Shown in pieces: positions 24,499 through 28,148 of a DNA stretch of 28,148 nucleotides. Location of the stretch: contig CAZVWJ010000033.1 in assembly GCA_964631325.1 (NCBI GenBank), positions 1 through 28,148 of the forward strand. Direction: 5' to 3'. A program made the translations under genes and the position numbers. Every line of letters begins with the position of its first letter. The first letter of the stretch is position 1. Source of the DNA: CAZVWJ01 sp964631325. GTDB taxonomy: Bacteria > T1Sed10-126. Below the pieces are notes generated by a model. The model saw only the letters and a list, made by a program, of their open reading frames with translations. It was not told the origin of the DNA and did no database searches.

Positions 24499-25426
24499 GG
24501 AGCTGCAACTTAAGAACGAGGAAGAAATGTTGACTGTCTGTGGGCCCCTGGATAAAAACATTGAATTAGTTGAAGATAAACTTTCTGTTACTGTAATTCC
24601 CCGGGGGAATACCTTGATCGTAGAAGGGGAGGAAAACCAGGTCAAGCAGGCTAACCGGCTTCTCGCGGATTACCTGGGGGTCCTTCGCAGTGAAGGTGAG
24701 GCGGCTGATTTTTCGGATTTTCTCGATGCCTGGCTGAAGGATTCAGAAAAGTCGACTACAATGGCCCGGGATACAATTATGCATACCCGGGACGGTCAGC
24801 CGGTTTATCCCCGAAGCGTGGTTCAACAGGAATTTGTTGAAGCGATTCGGACTCACGACGTGGTTTTTGCCATTGGGCCGGCCGGAACCGGTAAAACTTA
24901 TCTTTCTATGACAATGGCCCTTAATTACCTGGAGGAAGGACGCTTTTCACGGATTGTTCTCGCCCGGCCCGCAGTTGAGGCCGGGGAAAATCTGGGTTTT
25001 CTTCCCGGTGACCTCCAGGAAAAAGTAAATCCTTATCTCCGTCCCCTCTATGACGCCATCTATAACTTGATGGACATAGAGACCTGTGATGAATTACTTG
25101 AGGAGGGAGTAATTGAAGTAGTTCCCCTTGCGTTTATGCGCGGCCGGACACTGGCCGATTCTTTTGTTATCCTTGATGAAGCTCAAAATACTACAATCGC
25201 TCAGATGAAAATGTTCCTCACCCGGCTGGGAGTTAATTCATCTTCGGTAATTAACGGCGACATTACCCAGATTGATCTCCCCGGCCAGGCTGAAAGTGGC
25301 CTGGTTCACGCCCAGCGAACTCTGGAAGATGTTCAAAGTGTAAAATTTGTAGAATTTACCCGCGAGGATGTAATTAGACACCAGATTGTAAAAGATATTA
25401 TCCAGGCCTATGAAGTAGAAGAATAA
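24491..25426 (+). CDS. phoH: PhoH-family ATPase
   Basis: 311 residues: an N-terminal KH-like segment (~12-65), a linker, then the PhoH P-loop domain with Walker A GPAGTGKT (129-136) and Walker B FVILDEAQN with DEAQ at 229-232. The RPAVEAGENLGFLPGD stretch is the PhoH hallmark. The family binds RNA and ATP and, from its steady pairing with ybeY, is linked to RNA or ribosome maturation; exact activity is not settled. ATG overlaps the aspS stop (ATGAATAA), indicating coupled translation. The HD phosphodiesterase gene starts 40 bases after its stop and ybeY follows that. Confidence 0.93.
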   Translation: MNKELQLKNEEEMLTVCGPLDKNIELVEDKLSVTVIPRGNTLIVEGEENQVKQANRLLADYLGVLRSEGEAADFSDFLDAWLKDSEKSTTMARDTIMHTRDGQPVYPRSVVQQEFVEAIRTHDVVFAIGPAGTGKTYLSMTMALNYLEEGRFSRIVLARPAVEAGENLGFLPGDLQEKVNPYLRPLYDAIYNLMDIETCDELLEEGVIEVVPLAFMRGRTLADSFVILDEAQNTTIAQMKMFLTRLGVNSSSVINGDITQIDLPGQAESGLVHAQRTLEDVQSVKFVEFTREDVIRHQIVKDIIQAYEVEE

Positions 25427-25465
25427 TTATTTAGGTGGAATAAATTTTGCCGAGGAGTATTCAAG

Positions 25466-27658
25466 GTGGCGTCTAAACGAGAAGAAATCAAACAGGCTCG
25501 GAAAAATCGTTTTAATTGGACAGTTACGATTGGTCTGCTCGTTGCTGTCGGTCTGCTTTCTTTTCCGACCCTGGGATATTTTAACCTGGATACCCTAAAA
25601 GTGGGCCGGACGAGTCCGCGTACTTATTCGGCGCCCCGGGATTATCATCTTGTCAATCCTCTCTTGACCAGGCAGAAAAAGAAGAAAAAACTCCGTTCTG
25701 TTTATCCTGAGTTTATCCAGAGTCGTCAGCTTACCGCAAATATCCTTGAGGATATTGAAACTACAATTTCTCGGCTCCGGGAAAATAAAGTAAAGAAATA
25801 CAAAAAGACGGAATTGCCCCGGACAGCGGAGGACTGGGCCCGTTTCCAGGAAGTTTCCCTCCTGCTGGCAAAGTTTATCCTCCGGCAGGGGGTTGTTAAA
25901 ACAAAATCAGTCTTCAGCTTGTTCAAAAACCAGGATTATGGTTATTTGAAAAGATATATTTCTACCGGTGGAAATGGAAAAATTAAAACTAAACGTGAAA
26001 AAGTGAAATTGTCTGAATTTAAAAATAAAATCCTGGAAATTGAATCCATAGATAATCAGACCGTCATCGTTATCAAAAATCTTTATCCGGGTTATACTTA
26101 TTCTGAAGCGGTAAAAAAAATCTTAGTTGATAATTTACATCCGAATATTGTCTTTAAAAAGGGAAAATTCAAGCAGGCTAAAGAAAAGGCCTTGAAAAAT
26201 TTTGAGCCGGTTTATACCTCGGTGAAAAAAGGAGAAGTGATCTTAAAACCCGGAGATAAGGTCACTTCCCAAAAGTATGAACTGCTTCAGCGAATTAATG
26301 AAAGTAATATTAGCTACCATGTCTGGACGGTTTTAACGAATCTGTTTTTAACCTGTCTTGGAATATTTATCATTTACCTGTATAGTGAAAACTTTTACCC
26401 CGAATTTTTAGATCAACCAAATAAAATTGGTTTGCTTTCTTTGCTGGTAGTTCTTACTGTGGTGCTCGGTAAGCTGCTTCAACTGATGCTGCCGGATCTG
26501 CCTGGTAGCTTTGAATTTTTCTTTCCTTTTGCAGCTATCCCAATTCTCCTGACAATCCTGTTAGATTTTTACCTGGCTTTGCTTGTTGTTCCTTTCCTTG
26601 CCCTGCTGTTGGTTTCATTTTTTGGGTTCTCTTTTGAGCTGATGACTATGTTTATACTTGGAGGATTGACAGGAGTATTTTCAACTCGCAGGGTTGAGCA
26701 GCGGACCGCTCTGCTCCACAGCGGTTTATATCTCGGCGGTGTCCAACTGGTTGCCGTTGTTTTATATTACGCCTTTGGTTTGCCTCATTTCTTTTCCGTG
26801 GAATTAGGAAAAGTTGCTTTCTGGGCCGCCTTAAACGGTTCTGTTGCGGTCCCGTTTATTGTGATTGGTTCAATGCCTTTCTTGGAAAACGGCTTTAATA
26901 TCACCACAAATTTTAAGCTTCAAGAACTGGCTGACCTTAACAATCCTCTTCTGCGCAAGTTGTTTCGGGAGGCACCCGGCTCCTATCAGCATAGTATTAT
27001 TTTGAGTAATCTCTGTGAACAAGCTGCCCGATCAATTGGGGCTAATCCGTTGCTCACCAGGGTAGGTGCTTATTATCACGACATTGGAAAGGCTGAAAAC
27101 CCCGAGTATTTTACGGAAAATCAACGTGGAGAAGATAATCCGCACGATGAATTGAAACCGACCCTTTCGGCCTCAATTCTTAAATCCCATGTAAAAAAAG
27201 GAGTAGAATTAGCCGAGGAAGAGGGACTGCCGGAAGAAATTATTGATTTTATCGAGCAGCACCAGGGGACTACCCGAATGCAGTATTTCTACCACCAGGC
27301 CCTGGAATCCGGGGAAGAAGTTAACGAGGATGAGTTTCGGTATCCCGGTCCTATTCCACAGTTCCGTGAAGTGGCTATACTGATGCTCGGCGATTCTGTG
27401 GAAGCTGCCGCCCGTTCCCTGGAAGCTCCTAACTCCAAGAATATTAAAGATAAGGTGGAAGATGTCGTTTATACTCGGTTCAAAGAGGGACAGTTGAATC
27501 GCTGTAAGTTAACCCTGGAAGACCTTGATACAATTGTAAGAGTGTTTACCCGGGTCTTAACCAGCATTTACCACAAACGGATTTCCTATCCTTCGGAAGA
27601 TGATACTAACCGTTTGGAAAAAATGGTGGAGGAAAACGGTGGAAATAACGGCGATTAA
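25466..27658 (+). CDS. pgpH: 7TM-HD membrane phosphodiesterase (PgpH/YqfF-like)
   Basis: 730 residues: one N-terminal membrane helix (~18-40), a large extracytoplasmic domain (~45-285), seven membrane helices (~290-475) and a cytoplasmic HD domain (~500-700). The HD metal ligands are visible: His in SYQHSIIL, His-Asp in YYHDIGK (~537-538), His in LKSHVKKG and His in IEQHQGTTRM. In Listeria this family hydrolyses cyclic di-AMP, so this bacterium probably uses that second messenger; no cyclase is in the window. Start GTG with GAGGAG upstream. It lies between phoH and ybeY, the order known from Firmicutes and some other phyla. ybeY begins inside its last 20 bases. Confidence 0.9.
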   Translation: MASKREEIKQARKNRFNWTVTIGLLVAVGLLSFPTLGYFNLDTLKVGRTSPRTYSAPRDYHLVNPLLTRQKKKKKLRSVYPEFIQSRQLTANILEDIETTISRLRENKVKKYKKTELPRTAEDWARFQEVSLLLAKFILRQGVVKTKSVFSLFKNQDYGYLKRYISTGGNGKIKTKREKVKLSEFKNKILEIESIDNQTVIVIKNLYPGYTYSEAVKKILVDNLHPNIVFKKGKFKQAKEKALKNFEPVYTSVKKGEVILKPGDKVTSQKYELLQRINESNISYHVWTVLTNLFLTCLGIFIIYLYSENFYPEFLDQPNKIGLLSLLVVLTVVLGKLLQLMLPDLPGSFEFFFPFAAIPILLTILLDFYLALLVVPFLALLLVSFFGFSFELMTMFILGGLTGVFSTRRVEQRTALLHSGLYLGGVQLVAVVLYYAFGLPHFFSVELGKVAFWAALNGSVAVPFIVIGSMPFLENGFNITTNFKLQELADLNNPLLRKLFREAPGSYQHSIILSNLCEQAARSIGANPLLTRVGAYYHDIGKAENPEYFTENQRGEDNPHDELKPTLSASILKSHVKKGVELAEEEGLPEEIIDFIEQHQGTTRMQYFYHQALESGEEVNEDEFRYPGPIPQFREVAILMLGDSVEAAARSLEAPNSKNIKDKVEDVVYTRFKEGQLNRCKLTLEDLDTIVRVFTRVLTSIYHKRISYPSEDDTNRLEKMVEENGGNNGD

Positions 27659-28133
27659 TCGGACCGGATTTAACGTCGATGTCGCTGAATTAGAAAAGCT
27701 GATTGAACTTCTCGAACCAGAAATAACCTCTTTGCCCGGAGAAATTTCAGTTGTTTTTGTGGATGATCCAGAAATTAGCCGGTTAAATGAAAAATATTAT
27801 GGTCGAGAAGGGATAACGGATGTTCTGGCTTTTCCCTATGAAAATAATTTTTCCGAGATAATTTTAAATCCTTATCAACATCGACGCCAGGCGGAAAAAT
27901 ACGATAATACCTTTAACGAGGAGACAATTGAAAATATCATTCATGCCCTGCTTCATCTGGCGGGTTATGATCATACTTCCGCCGAGGACGGGGAAAAACA
28001 CCTTGACCGTCAGCACAATTTAATGGACTATATAGCTGAGAGCGGTTTTCCGCCAGTCATTAGCGCCGACAATAAAAATAGAACAGTCAGAACCTCAAAA
28101 CGAATCTCCTCTCCCCCGGTGGGAGAGGATTAA
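27639..28133 (+). CDS. ybeY: Endoribonuclease YbeY (rRNA maturation factor)
   Basis: 164 residues from the GTG at 27639, preceded by GGAGGAAAAC; a longer frame from 27600 contains the SD site and is rejected. TDVLAFP (60-66) and the zinc motif HALLHLAGYDH (102-112; His102, His106, His112) identify YbeY, a metal-dependent RNase acting in 16S rRNA end processing and ribosome quality control. The usual HG at the motif start is HA. The family normally ends soon after the metal site; here ~25 extra residues follow, and the last eight (SPPVGED and neighbours) plus the stop codon are encoded by a REP-like palindrome. The native C-terminus therefore seems to have been altered by that element. It overlaps the HD gene by 20 bases. 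Confidence 0.93.
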   Translation: MEITAINRTGFNVDVAELEKLIELLEPEITSLPGEISVVFVDDPEISRLNEKYYGREGITDVLAFPYENNFSEIILNPYQHRRQAEKYDNTFNEETIENIIHALLHLAGYDHTSAEDGEKHLDRQHNLMDYIAESGFPPVISADNKNRTVRTSKRISSPPVGED

Positions 28134-28148
28134 GGTGAGGGGGAGCGG
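28107..28148. repeat. REP-like palindrome, copy 2 (cut by window edge)
   Basis: CCTCTCCC (28108-28115) pairs perfectly with GGGAGAGG (28121-28128) around CCGGT, followed by ATTAAGGTGAGGGGG. This layout matches the widespread CTCTCCC-type REP elements found in many bacterial genomes. It overlaps the 3' end of ybeY, and its TTAAGG part supplies the stop codon. A diverged relative is at 2597-2619. Confidence 0.7.

Overview
The window looks like chromosomal DNA of an uncultivated-type diderm (Gram-negative-envelope) bacterium of moderate GC. Evidence for an outer membrane is a FecR-domain secreted protein, a small predicted outer-membrane barrel ending in Phe, and a ~1,900-residue secreted beta-propeller/beta-helix protein. 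The housekeeping cluster (hisS-aspS-phoH-HD phosphodiesterase-ybeY) resembles that of Firmicutes and related deep phyla more than that of Proteobacteria. I cannot name the phylum from the sequence alone.

Layout. 1-1159: 3' part of a gene encoding universal-stress-protein domains fused to a PTS EIIA domain; it runs off the left edge. 1160-1858: a gene-free stretch with a strong predicted promoter followed by a ~330-nt nested, three-way-junction inverted-repeat structure, my best candidate for an undescribed structured RNA. 1859-2518: small sulfotransferase-fold protein. 2519-3012: a second gene-free stretch rich in palindromes, including a REP-like element. 3013-4428: DnaQ-like exonuclease and HAD phosphatase. 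13684-4299 (minus): a three-gene envelope operon (FecR/Ig protein, barrel, giant propeller/beta-helix protein) whose last gene overlaps the HAD gene tail to tail. 13771-15670 (minus): cold-shock protein with promoter and terminator, an unknown tail-anchored protein, and thioredoxin reductase. 15889-19903 (plus): def-fmt-AAA+ ATPase-CvpA-TPR, tightly packed. 19976-28133 (plus): metK, hisS, aspS, phoH, 7TM-HD phosphodiesterase, ybeY.

The genes work together in a few modules: initiator-Met formylation and deformylation (fmt, def), tRNA charging (hisS, aspS), RNA/ribosome maturation (phoH, ybeY), probable cyclic-di-AMP turnover (HD protein), thiol redox (trxB) and SAM synthesis (metK). The minus-strand envelope operon looks like a surface-display unit of unknown role. 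Many genes overlap by a few bases or use GTG/TTG starts with good Shine-Dalgarno (SD) sites. Accessory signals concentrate in 1160-3012, 4299-13726, 22459-22716 and at the right edge, where a REP-like palindrome supplies the end of ybeY.
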